DNA of 64,000 nucleotides from Spirometra erinaceieuropaei (lineage: Eukaryota > Platyhelminthes > Cestoda > Diphyllobothriidea > Diphyllobothriidae). A program made the position numbers and the translations under genes. Positions within the stretch are counted from its first letter, which is position 1. Every line of letters starts with the position of its first letter. Shown here piece by piece: positions 1 through 11,495 of this stretch. The stretch spans positions 99,333 to 163,332 of the forward strand of contig CACRXP010000559.1 in NCBI GenBank assembly GCA_902702965.1, read 5' to 3'. The notes beneath the pieces are model-generated. The model was not told where the DNA came from and ran no database searches. It saw only the letters and a list, made by a program, of their open reading frames with translations.

Positions 1-394
1 GCTGTTTCTGCATCGATTTTCTGCATGAATTCAAATCTGTTGTATTGTTCTCACTCGTTATCCCTCTTATGAAGCGACAGGAAGCAGCTGAAGAGCAGTC
101 GCGAAATTTTTTGGTGCCAATAAATCCTGCTGTTCTTGCCTACTTCAGTGTCTGAACTAAGATTATGAGGCCGTCTCTACAGTACGCTAGCACCCTTTTG
201 AATGGCATTAAATCGGCAATTTCACTTACGAACGACCATTATGCAAACCGTTGTCCTTTACGGCCAATATGTCGTATTTGCGATAGTTCTGTGTTGAATT
301 TATCAAATATTCGTCACCAACAGCCTATGCATCGGAGAAAACACCGGTGTGGCTGGCAATTCGCATTTAAACGTCAGCCAAAGCACAAATTGTC

Positions 395-1040
395 GGTTCC
401 TGCCTTCTTGTCCATAAATTGTCGTTCTATTTTCAACAAAGCCCATGATTTTCAGCTACTTTTTCGAAAAAAGAACACAGCAAAACTGAAGTGGTCTGCC
501 TTCAAGAGACGTGGCTAAATAGTGACATTGATTCGCAACTTATTACTCCCTCATTCTTCTACTGTTTTCGAACAGATAGAAAATATTTATCTTGTGGCAG
601 AGGTGGAGGCGTTGCCATTTTCGTTAATCAAAATTGGTGTAGAGACTGTAAGTCCCTTTTTTCTTACTCTGATGATTTGATAGATGTAATCGCTGTTTTA
701 TGTAAGCCCCGTTTGTTAAGTAATCTTAAAGGCATCATATTTGTGAGTATTTACGTTCCCCCTCTTCCTGTGAAAGCGCACTAACCCGTTTTTCGACTTT
801 CTCTCACAAAAACTTGTTATATTATCCTGCGAATATCTTATTCTCTTATGCGGTGATTTTAATCGCGTGAATTTACGTCCCCTTACACTTTTAGCCTTCG
901 ATGATCTTGTCTCCTTTAATACTCGCGCAGATGTCCCTCTTGATCATATTCTGACTAGTCACAGCAAGCTTTTTTCCGTTTAAAATAGGGCTCCATTGTC
1001 AGGTTCTGACCATTCCACTTTATTGTGTCATCCAAAAATC
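395..1040 (+). pseudogene. LINE APE-type endonuclease domain, frameshifted
   Basis: Endonuclease motifs can be followed through three frames. There is an N-R-S-containing start (frame of 165-518, residues near LSINCRSIFNK). Next comes VCLQETWL (the catalytic-Glu QETW motif) and a GRGGGVAIFV block in the frame of 491-784. Then LLCGDFNR (about 838-860, the GDFN motif), PLDHILTS and finally SDHSTLLC (about 1,003-1,025, the SDH motif). At least two frame changes, near 485 and near 785, plus a stop near 980 separate these blocks. In a live LINE this domain nicks the target DNA to prime reverse transcription. Here it is broken. Confidence 0.8.
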
Positions 1041-1498
1041 TATTCTACTTCAAAACGTGCACTGCTTGCCAAGCCTGAGAGAAAAGTTGAGATTCGCAAC
1101 ACGTCCGCCCAAAACATTCTCCTGCTTCAGACTTGCATTTCCCTTACTAGCCCTACTTTCCTTGAACAATCGAATGTTGAATCCTGTTCTTCCAACCTGA
1201 CAGCGTTTTTAAATGAAATTTTCGATATCTGCTGCCCTCTTGATACTGTTATGGTACGACCGGATAGAATTTCTTCCCCCTATCTGAAATCGTTAAGACG
1301 TAAAAAAGAACTCCTTTACAAGCTAGGCTTACGTGATGGCCTTAAGGACGTTACCGTCTTAATAAAAACAGAGATTGACAGACTAAATAGCCTGTTTGTC
1401 CGCCAACTTTTTTCCTCTTCTTCCTCCCCCCCTTTACCCCTTCCTCAGCTGAGATTTGGGAAAATCTTAAGCGTCTCACTGGCCATCGCAACACACTG

Positions 1499-2940
1499 GT
1501 GCATGTGGATGCAGATTTAGACTCCCTAAATAAAAATTTTGTATTTAGTCACAATGACTCCCATCTTCCCTTAGATGGCATTCCCCTATCACCCAGTACA
1601 TCCCAACCCCTGTCTTTGGCAACAGTAGAGAAACACCTTAAAAAGGTCCGTGGGTCAACAGTTGCCGGACCGGATGGTGTCTCGCTTATTCTTCTTAAAT
1701 CTTGTTGTTCTCAGATAGCCCCTATTTTAACGCAACTAATCAATATGTCTTTCATGGTGTCCAAGATTCCCGACGCCTGGCGTACAGTGAGAATCACTTC
1801 CATCCCTAAAATGCCCGCTAACTTTGGTCCTAAATTTTTTCGCCCGATTGCCTGCTCCTCTGCAATACTAAAGCTTGCTGAAAGAGTTGCCCTAGATATC
1901 ATAAAGCCTTTTTCTTCAAGTTTTTCCGACCCTTTACAATTTGCATATAAAGCCAAACGGAGTACTTTAGATGCTGTGGCTCTTGTGGTTGCCGCGAGTA
2001 TGCGTGCGCATTTCTTGATTACTCCTCCGCCTTCAATACCGTCCCGCGCCCTCTTCTCCTTACCAAAACCTCCGCATGCGGCTCTCCAGGCTGGGTCGTC
2101 TCTTGGCTTAGACATTATTTTACCTTCCGCACTCAATTTGTCCAATCTGGCAAGCGGAAATCTTCGACCCTTCCCAATGACTGCGGTGTTCTTCAAGGTT
2201 CCATTCTATCCCCTCACATTTTCTCCCTCCACACTGACGATCTAATGTCCCCTAATGACTGTCCTCTGGTCAAGTATGCTGATGATGTGGTTGTTGGACA
2301 CACTCAAAAGTCAGACACACCTCCGGTCTCTAAAGTATAGCCTAAACCATGTCCTAGCGTGGTCGGAGGAAAATGGTCTCCTAATTAACAACCAAAAATC
2401 CGTTCGGTGTATTTTCGACTGCGCCCTCTCCTAATCCTGATTCCTCTGACATCCTTTCTAACGACGTAGCCTCTTTCAGGTACCTCGGCGTTACTTCGTC
2501 CTCAAATCTTTCATTTTCCCTCCATATAGAGTCCTTATTTATTAAAGTTCGTAATTACTACATACGTCGTTTACGTTCCTACCACACACCTCAACCCTTA
2601 GTCAGGCGATTCATTGATGCCTGCATTCTTCCTCTTATCCTATACTGCTCTCCTGTCACTTTTCCTGCTTTGCTAAAAAGGATCTTTTAATTTTGAAACG
2701 AGTCCTCCGCATGCTCTCTTCTGCTGCTGGTGTTTCTTATCTTTTTTAGTTGACAATATCTTACAACGACACTTCAATGCGGTCAAGCAATTTGCTGGTC
2801 GAATTCTAAATGACGTTGCCCATCCCTTAAATTCCGATCTTATGTCTGCCAAGTCTTTCCGTTCGATGCGCCGCAGCTTCCGACTTATATCCTGTCGCAC
2901 ATCGGCTTATCGAGCTTGTGTATTGCCATTCCTAGCGTGA
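1499..2940 (+). pseudogene. LINE reverse transcriptase domain, frameshifted
   Basis: RT landmarks appear in order. VAGPDGVS is near 1,660, and AWRTVRITSIPK followed by FFRPIACSSAI lies at 1,780-1,860. QFAYKAKRSTLDAV is near 1,940. DYSSAFNTVPR at about 2,017-2,050 needs a frame change (metal-binding Asp). GVLQGSILSPH is near 2,190, and YADDVVVGH has YADD at 2,275-2,286. Downstream RYLGVTSSSN (near 2,480) and IRRLRSYHTPQPLVRRF (near 2,560) are the usual RT thumb region. Frame changes near 2,000, 2,150 and 2,330 and further stops to 2,940 show it is dead. Confidence 0.85.
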
Positions 2941-3481
2941 TATCCTACGTGCGAAGAGACAGAAATACAGAAGCTAAGACTTGAACTATCCCCATAATAA
3001 TCGTTTCTTTGACTCATGAATAATCTCTTAACTTATTTACAGCCCACAATAAAATGAAGCCAATTGTTTGCTGAAAATTTTGAACTTACGATTTCAAAAT
3101 AAAGCGAATTCCTCTCTCTCAAAACCTCGTGCTCGCAGAAGGCCTCCTATTACCCTGGTCAGAGCTGAGTCATGAGAGTTCAGACCCGCAATATGGCACG
3201 TAGCGCCACAGCGACGAAACATAAGCTGAACTCAGTCAGAATACCTTAACTCTTCCCCTTCCCCCCCAACTCTCCCTTCCCGTACCACTGACAGAAAATA
3301 GACTCTAATTATCTCGCTGCCCCACAAGTCTGAACACATTTAACCCCAGTTATGACTACTGTTCATAAGTTGTCTTACTTCTCAAATTTTGTTGCTCTAA
3401 CTAGATCTATCTTAATGTACTGGCCTGACGAGAAATAACCGAAAACGTACGTTCGCTGACTTGAACTTCCTCTATGTGTAG

Positions 3482-3781
3482 ATGGCCATCATCACAGAAC
3501 TTAAGCAATCCAACGACCCCTCGTTGTTCAGAGTACTCAATAAGTACTTGCCTTTCAGCTCCCGCATTGCCAAAACGAATGTTATTTCTGACTTCATCAA
3601 AGACTGCATTGTGAGAGGTGAATATTCAAATGAATATTGCCGGCCACTTCGTAAGAACCGGGCAATAATCTCTGTCACAACACTAAAGAGTCATGCTGAG
3701 AACCGACATGAATTTGTCGCAACAAAGATCACTGAGCTGCATCGCAATTTCTCTCAACTCATGGCTATTGTGGACGAATGA
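3482..3781 (+). CDS. Conserved ORF of unknown function, left-arm copy (99 aa)
   Basis: A 99-codon frame starts MAIITELKQSND and ends LMAIVDE. It has an equally long partner in the right arm with few amino-acid changes, which suggests it was once coding. A sequence resembling the 3' region of Penelope-like elements (a TGGCCTGAC... block at about 3,420, also seen after the PLE at 46,625) lies just upstream, and a TGTGTAG directly before the ATG could be a splice acceptor. No domain is recognised. The composition is hydrophilic, with no membrane segment. It could be an exon or the N-terminus of a mobile-element protein. Confidence 0.4.
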   Translation: MAIITELKQSNDPSLFRVLNKYLPFSSRIAKTNVISDFIKDCIVRGEYSNEYCRPLRKNRAIISVTTLKSHAENRHEFVATKITELHRNFSQLMAIVDE

Positions 3782-3993
3782 GCCGACTAAGAACGACAAC
3801 AATTGTTCAGCTATGTTGACACAGCGACTAAGAGATGGACCGAAGTAAAATGGATGAACTTAGGCCTAGGGTTTGTTGCATTGCGGAATGCAGTCAAATT
3901 CCGTGGGAAAGAGTCCTCTACTGTCAGTCCCATTCCGTCTTTTTTTCTCTCCTGCATCAGTCGGCGGTCCCAGGCTGACAGTCAGCTGGTGAT

Positions 3994-4200
3994 GTGAGTT
4001 GGCGCAGTGGTCGATTTGGCGTTTTGGCTTCCTCCTGGGACGTGGAGCGGAAGCACAGCACTGCAGCAGTTGGTTACGACTCGCACAGACTGAAGCCTAA
4101 CGTCTTCGGGGACAAACGACGCCTTAACTGCAACCATCGCATGCCACAACGTCTGCTGCTGTACCACGTAGTGTGTCCACCTGCCGTGACGTTCATGTGA
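3994..4200 (+). other. Short frame kept open in both arms (68 codons)
   Basis: A 68-codon frame beginning MSWRSGRFGVLASSWDVER is intact here and, inverted, at 39,444-39,650. The two differ at about a dozen residues, mostly in the middle (KPNVFG versus KSKIYC). The reverse strand of 3,982-4,167 is also open, so the coding strand cannot be decided by openness alone. No known domain is recognised. It may be part of a repeat family rather than a gene. Confidence 0.25.
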
Positions 4201-4926
4201 ATTAGCCTACGGTGGAGCGGAACTTTAAAACCTTCACAGTACTAGTTCCTCCACCAGGCAGCGTTTTCCGGTGACAAGACTAGTTTGGGTCAGCAGTTCG
4301 ACTGTCGGTTATGACGATGTCCATCGTGCGATCCGTGACAGGGCGAGAGTAGGGACGGTAACTTATGCACAGATTACTTTATAATGATGGTGGACTTTCA
4401 AAGCCTCTAACTCACACTCCCATCCTCTTCCACATGGGCTCAATGTTCAGACTAAGTGCAGAAGTCCGGAGGCAGCAGAGGGCGCAGGTGTTTGAGATGG
4501 CCAGATCCTCCCCTAGGCTTGCTGCCAGATCCGAGTAGCTGAAGACATGACTGATAACGCCTCAAATGTATTATAGTGCGTAACCCCTTGGTTTGCCCTG
4601 AGGAGACACGCCCCAGTCCTGGCCTCACATCATTTTTTCTCCCCGTGCACAGGTCACATGTCCACGTCTGTCAAACAACTGGCGATGAGGTTGAGTATTG
4701 GGCCTGACAGGCTGAAGAGCGCGTGTCCTCTACACCACCTGTCCTTTATTCCATACAGCAGGTCGAACCAAAGAGCATGCTTTCCTCTTAGGTGTTTCCC
4801 TCTCTCATGCTCGGACGTGCGAAGTTTCTTCTGTCATATCGACCACGATGAAGTGGATTACATGTGAGCCAGAGGCTGGAAGTGTGGTGTGTTTTGGAGG
4901 AGTGCCGCACATGCATATTGTGTGGA

Positions 4927-5256
4927 CTACGTTCGCATGCAGCTTATAAGCGTTTGTGAACTGGCGAGTCGGCGTGTATTTGCGGGGTCTGGACTGCGTT
5001 TTCCGGTCACGGTATTCCTAAATGCGTTCCAGCATCGAATAAGCCAATGCGATGACTGCATATTCTGAAGCCACGTGGACAAGTGAGGCGTGTGGGAGGG
5101 GTCTGTGATAGGTATTGCTTCGAAGGTCGCAGAGCAGTTGGTTCGCAAAGGGACCAGAGGGGACGATCGCAATGGGGACAGGTTTGAACTAAGTCCACAC
5201 TGTTGCCAGAGGGACGATGGAGTTGGTGGTAGACAGGTTGACAGGAGTGTCTTCAC
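4927..5256 (-). other. Frame kept open in both arms, left copy (109 codons)
   Basis: The minus-strand frame starts MKTLLSTCLPPTPSSLW and contains a shared block SSHWLIRCWNAF. The right arm carries the same frame on the + strand at 38,398-38,733. The protein is rich in Ser, Pro and Leu and has no recognised fold. Overlapping frames on the other strand are also open. The function is unknown, and a decayed mobile-element protein is possible. Confidence 0.3.
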
Positions 5257-6284
5257 TGGTGATGTCCGTGGTTGTTAACACCGTGGCGTTCTTGGGAGAT
5301 GAAACGAGTGCAAGATCTCTACGTTTTTCGCACTAATGGTCTGTTTGAAACTGGAGCAGCAAAAGTGGAAGAGGCCCACACTCAGCAACATGTCTTCTTC
5401 ACTGTGTGTCTAAGCCCTCGTTCATGCTATCATAGGAGATTGTAGACCCTGGCCTTGGATGCTGTCGAGGATGCATACATACGACGAATGTTAAGCAGTC
5501 TTCCATAAAATTAGCTGTCGATACTGTTTACCAGCTAATGCTTTTGATGGGCATCAACTGCCAGAGCGGAGAGGCGGGAAGTGAATAACGGGGGGAGGGA
5601 ATCTTCAACACTGGTGCACCCCATTCGTCACCGCAAATGCTTCCGAGGCTGAACCTATTGGCCCATGACGCGCGTCATGGCCCCTCCGAAAAGGCCTATG
5701 TTAGATTTCCGAACCTGATACGGAAGCTGGTCCTCATTTCCTGGCACTATTCTTGCAGTAGGCGAATTGGGAATATGGTGTCGGTGGTTCCGTGGTTTCC
5801 TCGAAATTTGGGCTCATTTTGCCTGTTAATCAGAGATTGTGCGTCCATCTCTTCATCCGTAAGGACAGGCTGTTCTACTGTACTGGATTTAATCCAAATA
5901 ACTGGCTACTCTATTCGTTTTAGTGGGGCTTGTCCAGTTCATTTATTTACAGCTAGCAGATGTCCCCCTTTGAGTGTTGTCATGCACATCGATATGACCG
6001 CATGCACCGACTTGTTTCACTGTGAACTTTTTTAGCGATAAATGACTTGGCATTAAGTAGCCTTTGGTTTTTGATCCCCTCTCCGCGTTCCGTTATGTCC
6101 ACCTTTGATTTTATAGTTATCACAATGTGCTTGAAATGCCTTTCTTCGTAGATTCCCTACACCGTGACTGATAAATTTCTTCCAAAAGAGTAGTTAGGTC
6201 TCCGTGCTATGTCGTACTCACCACAAAACGCGTGCTGCAGGGATCTCCAGATAATTATTGGTTTACTTTGCCTCGGTTAGAACA

Positions 6285-6335
6285 TAAACGCACGGCTTCC
6301 TCGACATCTCCAAACGGTTTCTGATGCCAAACGCT
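6285..6335 (-). other. WRCR-containing block 3' of the transposase remnant (left copy)
   Basis: The minus strand reads ETVWRCRGSRAF. The same block is present at about 36,595-36,640 (+) and, more degraded, at about 59,925-59,955 (+). W-R-C-R is typical of the N-terminal zinc-ribbon of Merlin/ISXO2 transposases, yet here it lies downstream of the C-terminal remnant. Two tandem broken copies, or a rearranged element, would explain this. Three conserved copies support that the block is real. The family assignment is a guess. Confidence 0.3.
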
Positions 6336-6458
6336 TCTTTAGGTACACTTGTGTTTGTTCTCTAAAAAACCGAGTAATAAAACAGTGAAATTTCGTTGAG
6401 TGCATTTGAATAAAAATTATAACAAATTTTCGCTAATTTACCTTCAGGAAAGTGCCCT

Positions 6459-7480
6459 TCACGTTCCCGGTTCGGGGACCTGTTGCACCGGACATGCTTC
6501 CGCAATATGCGTCAGAAATATTTTTACGCTTGCTTTAGGCCGACATCGCCTATAACCAAAGCACAGACAATATTGAACCTAGTCTACGTAGACACATATC
6601 GCACGACCAGACACCGGTCCTCCTTCGTTGAGCTCCCGTTTCATTCTGTTCCAATAGGCCTCATTCAGACTGACGTGATTTCCTGTGGTCGAATCCATAA
6701 AAGGATTGGTATGATTGATCTGAAAGTGGGCAACGCTGACGCATCCGGTATCCACATTGGCATTTTGCTATAACAGGCAGCAGGCTTCATTTTATCATCT
6801 CCTCCGAGTTTATGGCTTTCTTCGAAAAATCAAGTTGTAGGTGTCTGATCCTTCTGCGACCTGGAACAGATAGTCTGTATTTTGAAATGACAAATAAGCG
6901 TTATCACCTACTCTGTTCATCCGTTTATCTTATTAATGTGTAGAAACTTTATATGTGTTTTTATTTTCCTAAAATTTTTATACTACACTAATAAGTAGCC
7001 TCATTAAGCACATATAAACTTGCGTTCTTACTTACTTTGCTCGACGTTTTTCTAGCTCATAAAAACGTATTTTCATAGCCCTTCTTACATTTATGTGCAC
7101 CACGTTACCTCGCAGTACACTTTTACACTTGCCTTATTAATCATCCACTGTTTTCCTTTTTTATTGGCTGCTCGTTCTATTGGTTCCTGGTCTGCTTCAA
7201 ATTGACATGTGGAAGTTTATTCAAATATCATTTACATTTTAAGAGTTGCTTTTTGTCTACCTCTCAACTACCGTACTCGATACCGTTGTTATATTATGGC
7301 GTAGGAAGGGAAGGTCAACGGAAATCTATTTATCTTTATGTTTTGTTACATTTATTGCGCCTACCCCGCTGTGATGGCCAACCAACAAAACCCCTATTAC
7401 CACCATCCCCGTATTACACGAGCCTGGGGGCCACTGGTTGCGGGGTGGGGTTACATAACCGACCGTTTTTAAATTATTCT
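6459..7480 (-). pseudogene. Merlin/ISXO2-type transposase remnant, left arm
   Basis: Read on the minus strand, 6,459-6,810 encodes the C-terminal part of a DDE transposase of the ISXO2/IS1016 (Merlin) type, with stops and a frameshift. Visible pieces are DSTTGNHVSLNEAYWNRM, KRELNEGG and AICVYVD followed by a stop. They correspond to the family pattern D-P-x-T-G-x-H-x(n)-E-x-x-W-x(3)-K near the C-terminus. Another block at 7,290-7,400, kept in all three copies of this unit (GGN(K/R)GF...), may be the N-terminal zinc-ribbon part, but this is uncertain. The same sequence occurs at 35,420-36,453 and 58,850-59,760. It is not functional. Confidence 0.5.
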
Positions 7481-7824
7481 TTTGTGTTGACAGTACCTGC
7501 TACCTGTGAATGTCTTCGGATTGCGTTATCATTCTGCTTGAGAAACTGTTAATAGATGGGGTTCCATTAGACGCGGAAAATCTTGCTGTGCTTTTAGCGG
7601 AAGTGTTCAACATATGAGAAAAGCTCCCGCCAGCGAAAAAATCAGATACGTGTGGGTGGGAACACACAACTAGGAAAGTCTGCACGCCGATCGCGCAGTT
7701 TGGGAATCACCACCTGCTCAACGGAAGGCTCTCTCGAAAACCATTAACTGAAATCGACTGGAAGAACATGGATTGTGGGGCACACCCTAGTTTCACCCTT
7801 AACATTTGCCAAGTCGGTTGGATA

Positions 7825-8076
7825 CCAGTGTCGCAACACTCCGTTACTGATGCTAGTATTATTGCAGTTAGTTACCCATACTGTACGCGTTGGTAGAGTA
7901 GCATTGGCAGCCGTGGTGGCGGTTGTAGTAGTAGTACTAATAGTAGGATTATTAGTAGTATTCGCCATATCAGTGGTGGTAGACGGGGAAAAAAGTTTTC
8001 TTCAGTGTTGCGACACTTTATTCCCGCCAGTGGTAGTAGCATTGGTAGTAACAGCGGTAGTAGTGGTAGTAGTAGC

Positions 8077-8107
<31 letters not shown>

Positions 8108-8185
8108 TTAGTGGTAGTAGTAGTAGTAGTCCGCCCGTAAGACAGGCTGGTGGGGGAATAGACAATTCTAAGTGTTGCGACACTG
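7825..8185. mobile_element. TA-flanked mini-element with short inverted ends (Tc1/mariner-like MITE)
   Basis: The left arm holds about 360 bases absent from the right arm. The insert starts CCAGTGTCGCAACACT at 7,825 and ends with its reverse complement AGTGTTGCGACACTG (8,171-8,185). Both sides are flanked by TA (7,823-7,824 and 8,186-8,187). Ends beginning CAGT with TA target duplications are typical of Tc1/mariner-type elements. The inner end motif plus TATTCCCGCC is repeated at 8,004-8,027, about 167 bases inside, so the right end looks duplicated. The interior is almost entirely GTA/GTG/AGT microsatellite. There is no transposase, so it is non-autonomous. Confidence 0.7.
7905..8140. repeat. 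Trinucleotide microsatellite (GTA/GTG/AGT mix)
   Basis: Imperfect runs of GTA, GGT and AGT triplets fill the interior of the mini-element, for example at about 7,925-7,960 and 8,030-8,135. All frames are open over much of this stretch, giving artificial valine- or serine-rich frames that should not be taken for genes. The right arm has no such array. Confidence 0.9.
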
Positions 8186-10458
8186 TATTCCCGCCGCAAG
8201 CGACTAAACGTGGTGCGGAGCGTTTGTTTACCGTCTAGCGCTTGGGCACTATTCAACTGCTTGCATTGTAATGCCAGAATTTGCACTACACGGGAGGGTT
8301 TTTTAATGGAAATATGCATGTTCTCAAGTGTACAGTGACCGATTATGCAATATATCGAAAGCGCAGTGGTGCTTAATCTGAAAACACGTCCACGTCCATT
8401 TCATGGAATCTTGCCCATCAGGATGCCGGCAGGTACTCGTATTCTCAGCGAGTTGTTTGTTCTTGTGAAAGTAGATGACCTAACTCATGCGATGTAGAGA
8501 TCGGCATTGGATTTGAGGGCACGGCACATACACTAAGTGACCCATCTCATGAAACCTGATAACGGAAACCGATAAGGGAATAACTGGACGTCTTTAACGT
8601 TGCGCATATTGCTTGTCATCTACTTCCTTCAATGAAATGTCATTTGCTTGTGCAGAAATGATATTTACTTAATTATGTTAAGCAAAATATTAACAACTTT
8701 AGCGAACATGGGGTTGCAATATATTTGTGCAATTTACTATGCTAATACATGCCCTAGACTCCAGTTGTTTATCTGGGCGAGTTTTTTTAATGAAAGGAAA
8801 ATAATATACCCGTGACAGTTTTAACAAACAGTTTTTGCGGACTTGAAAATTTATTTTATGTCCAATACTAACCGTGGTAATAAACTAGCTAACACATAGG
8901 TTATTTTAAGAAAACCAGTTGTTTAAGGGATTCTTAAAAGCCATATTAACCGATCTGTGCAATTTATTGCCCTAAAATGCAGTAATAACGCAGAGGGGGA
9001 TTATTTCGTTTAAATGGACTGAAATTGCTTTGCCTTTTTGAAAATTGTACGTGAATACATAAATGACCGTCACTGAATGGTCCTTTCCATTTTCAGACAT
9101 ATGAAACATAACTTGTCGTGTAGTCGAAACTCTGCGCATACCTAGTTCAGAAATAAAACGAGCAGAACGTTAATAGTTTCGGCACAATATCAGTATTAAT
9201 ATGGGCGCCCTGCCTTGCATCCATAATCAAAGAGCAAAACAAAGCAAATGACTAAAATATATAGGAAAGGCACGTTCGTATGTTTAGGGTTGAAAAATAT
9301 CCGTATTGTTTAGGAACATGAAAGAAACGGCCAAAACTGTCAACGATATTTTGGCCTCACCGTGCGAAAATGCAAAGTACACAGAGATCCTTTAACGGAG
9401 TGCAGTATTAAAGCACTTCTTAAAGAGGTAACTTATTAGGAAAAGTCTTCTTATTGACCGACGGCAGATTCGTTGCACAGTCATTTTTTTCGAAAATGAA
9501 GTTTAATGTTTGAATTAGTCGACGAGACAATTCCGTGGAGCCTGGGATTATGAGTCAACATTGTTGACGTACTTGCTTCCTATCAGTAGGCGTGCTTTTA
9601 TTAAGTTACATATTTCAGGCGTGTCGGCTGCGTGGGTGTAATGTATTCGACCTCACTTTGGGATACCTTGTCTGCTGCTGTGTTGCCATTGCCATACCCC
9701 CCGCATATACTTACAGCCGCCAATTGGACGAAGGAAGGGCGGTTATGCTGTAAATTCCTTCATGTTATTGCCCACGTTCACATTCCCCCTCATCGGCCAC
9801 TTAGCGCGCTTGCTACATTATTACGACTGGGTACTCCAGCTACGTTTGCCTGATTTGGCGTAGAGGCTCTGTCAGGATGAATTTCTCATTCACTTTAACC
9901 GCCCCGAGAACGAGGCGCTGCAAGACTGTCTATATGGGCTCATTGCATTGCACCCCCACACGGAAATCTTTAGTAAAAGGCGAAAGAATTAACCTTTGCG
10001 GATTACGATTCAACACGCTTTCCATTATCCTTCTAATTGCGAGCTGCTTCAGTCGTGTTAACAGATCGCTACCCTTCACCCCCCCCCCCCTTTTAAGAAA
10101 CAGCCCCGTCGTATTCGATCGCGGGGGGGGGCCTCCCATACCGCGTTCCCTGCGGTTACCGCGTGAGTTGGCTAGGCGCGTAGGCGTTGGGTGCACTTAA
10201 TCGGTGCAGGTCTGCCCCGCCAGTGCACCTGCCCTTTCTACATACTTCAGGGGCTGCACTAGCCCTTCATGGCTTAGCCGTACAGACGTTAAACCCGGTT
10301 GCTGGCTTCCCGTGCGGTCTCCTAAGGCCGCTTGCCGTTTGCTTTCTTGGCCAGCCGTACGGCTCACTTTCCCTCCCTACACCCAACCGCAGCCGGCTTG
10401 GAACAGCTACCCAACCATAGGGGTTTGGCCTTGCCTTGCACTTTCACGGGCTTAGGTA

Positions 10459-10735
10459 TCAACCCGGCCCTCGGGGTTTCTTTGCGGTCTCTTTCGCTCG
10501 CTTTCCCCTTGCGCTTCGGTCGATTTCGTACGCCCGTGTGGTTGGGCGGTTTGGTCGCCTTGCGGTGACTAGTAGGTTTGGCTCTCCTGCTATACGTACA
10601 TAATTCATCGGTTTGACGGTCAGCGTACTTACGAAGTAGCCTTCCGATTGGTCATGATCGGCAGTTAGGGTGTTCATAGGTTTTCCATCAATCCCTTCAA
10701 ATACTACGATTTCAATCCCCGTTGGCGCATTTTCG
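10459..10735 (-). pseudogene. Minus-strand coding remnant in the 2.25-kb element
   Basis: The minus strand is open from about 10,735 (TAENAPTGIEIVVFEGIDGK) through MNTLTADHDQSEGYFVSTL to a stop at 10,459. An upstream block in the same direction at about 10,805-10,895 reads NNAQGEKLNGQAIDILATEN and ends in a stop. The N-terminal part looks like real protein. The C-terminal 30 residues are Arg/Lys-rich and may be noise. No family is recognised. It could be what is left of an element-encoded protein. Confidence 0.3.
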
Positions 10736-11289
10736 GCTGGGGTTATGGGACAAAAGGGAAAAAAGGTTCAGAGGTACAGTAAGGAATTCACTATTTCAGT
10801 GCGGAGTATGAAAGAATTACAAAGTGCTTCGGTTGTACCAGTTTTCAGTGGCCAAAATGTCAATTGCCTGGCCGTTCAGTTTTTCTCCCTGGGCGTTATT
10901 CCACTGGCTGCTGTTATTGAACTATGTGTACAACATCATTAAGATCTCACTGCTTACCTTTCCGGTCAGCTGCTAAATATCTCGGTTTCCGAGTGCTCTT
11001 CTGATACTGGATAGGCCTGAGCCACATGGCACCTTCGATAAAGCCAGCCGACTATCCTTAAACACCGAACCAGTTCTCAGTGCCCTTTTGGTACTACATT
11101 TGTTACACCTAGGCAATGCATTTTATTAATATTTTCGTGTACCTGAAGTCATACCCGTCTGTGTGCTGACGCAATATTCGCAACGGCATCGGTTTACGAC
11201 AGCGACATCTGGCTTCCGTCGCCATGACTCGTTTAGCTTGTAACTATTGCACTAAATATGGGGACTGGATAATATACAGGATCTGTTCA

Positions 11290-11495
11290 ATCTCCGATGG
11301 CATTATTAGCTTGCGGAGCGGCCTTACGTTTCTTCTTGGCTGTCACCCTTCTATAAATGGGAAACGTTTGGTAATTATTGAACAAATTAATAAATACGGC
11401 TTCCGTCCTCCGTATTTTGCATTCATACTTATCGTTCTTCTGGTTCACTTTCCACCGCCCTACTTGTCCTTGGCATTTGACCAGGATTCATCATC
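11290..11495 (-). pseudogene. Second minus-strand coding remnant in the 2.25-kb element
   Basis: From about 11,495 downward the minus strand reads ILVKCQGQVGRWKVNQKND, then YECKIRRTEAVFINLFNN, then a basic tail VTAKKKRKAAPQAN and a stop. The Cys spacing and the W-K-V...C-K-I-R pattern loosely resemble the N-terminal zinc-ribbon of ISXO2/Merlin transposases. Upstream CPRQYCH fits a C-P-x(3)-C half but three stops follow it. The 8-bp target duplication would fit that superfamily. The assignment is tentative. Confidence 0.25.

Larger units (their letters stand above)
1..3123 (+). mobile_element. Decayed non-LTR retrotransposon (CR1/Jockey-type LINE)
   Basis: This stretch encodes, in order, an APE-type endonuclease and a reverse transcriptase, spread over several frames of the + strand. 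The order endonuclease-RT with a YADD motif is that of CR1/Jockey-group LINEs. No terminal repeats were seen. The 3' side ends near a short AT-rich stretch at about 3,100-3,123, exactly where homology to the right arm of the large inverted repeat begins, so the LINE probably abuts or inserted at the arm edge. Its 5' part may continue left of the window. Frameshifts and stops make it inactive. Clade assignment within CR1/Jockey is an inference from motif style only. Confidence 0.85.

Noticed and set aside
6483..6773. A 96-codon + strand frame (MHRTCFRNMRQKYF...)
   Set aside because: It is antisense to the transposase remnant, whose protein-level match on the minus strand is shared by three copies.
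7775..8319. Long valine-, serine- or threonine-rich frames on both strands
   Set aside because: They are translations of GTA/GTG/AGT microsatellite, which is open in all frames; no coding evidence.
10187..10568. Three overlapping + strand frames in the GC-rich part of the 2.25-kb element
   Set aside because: GC-rich DNA lowers stop frequency; the three frames overlap each other and have no recognisable motif.
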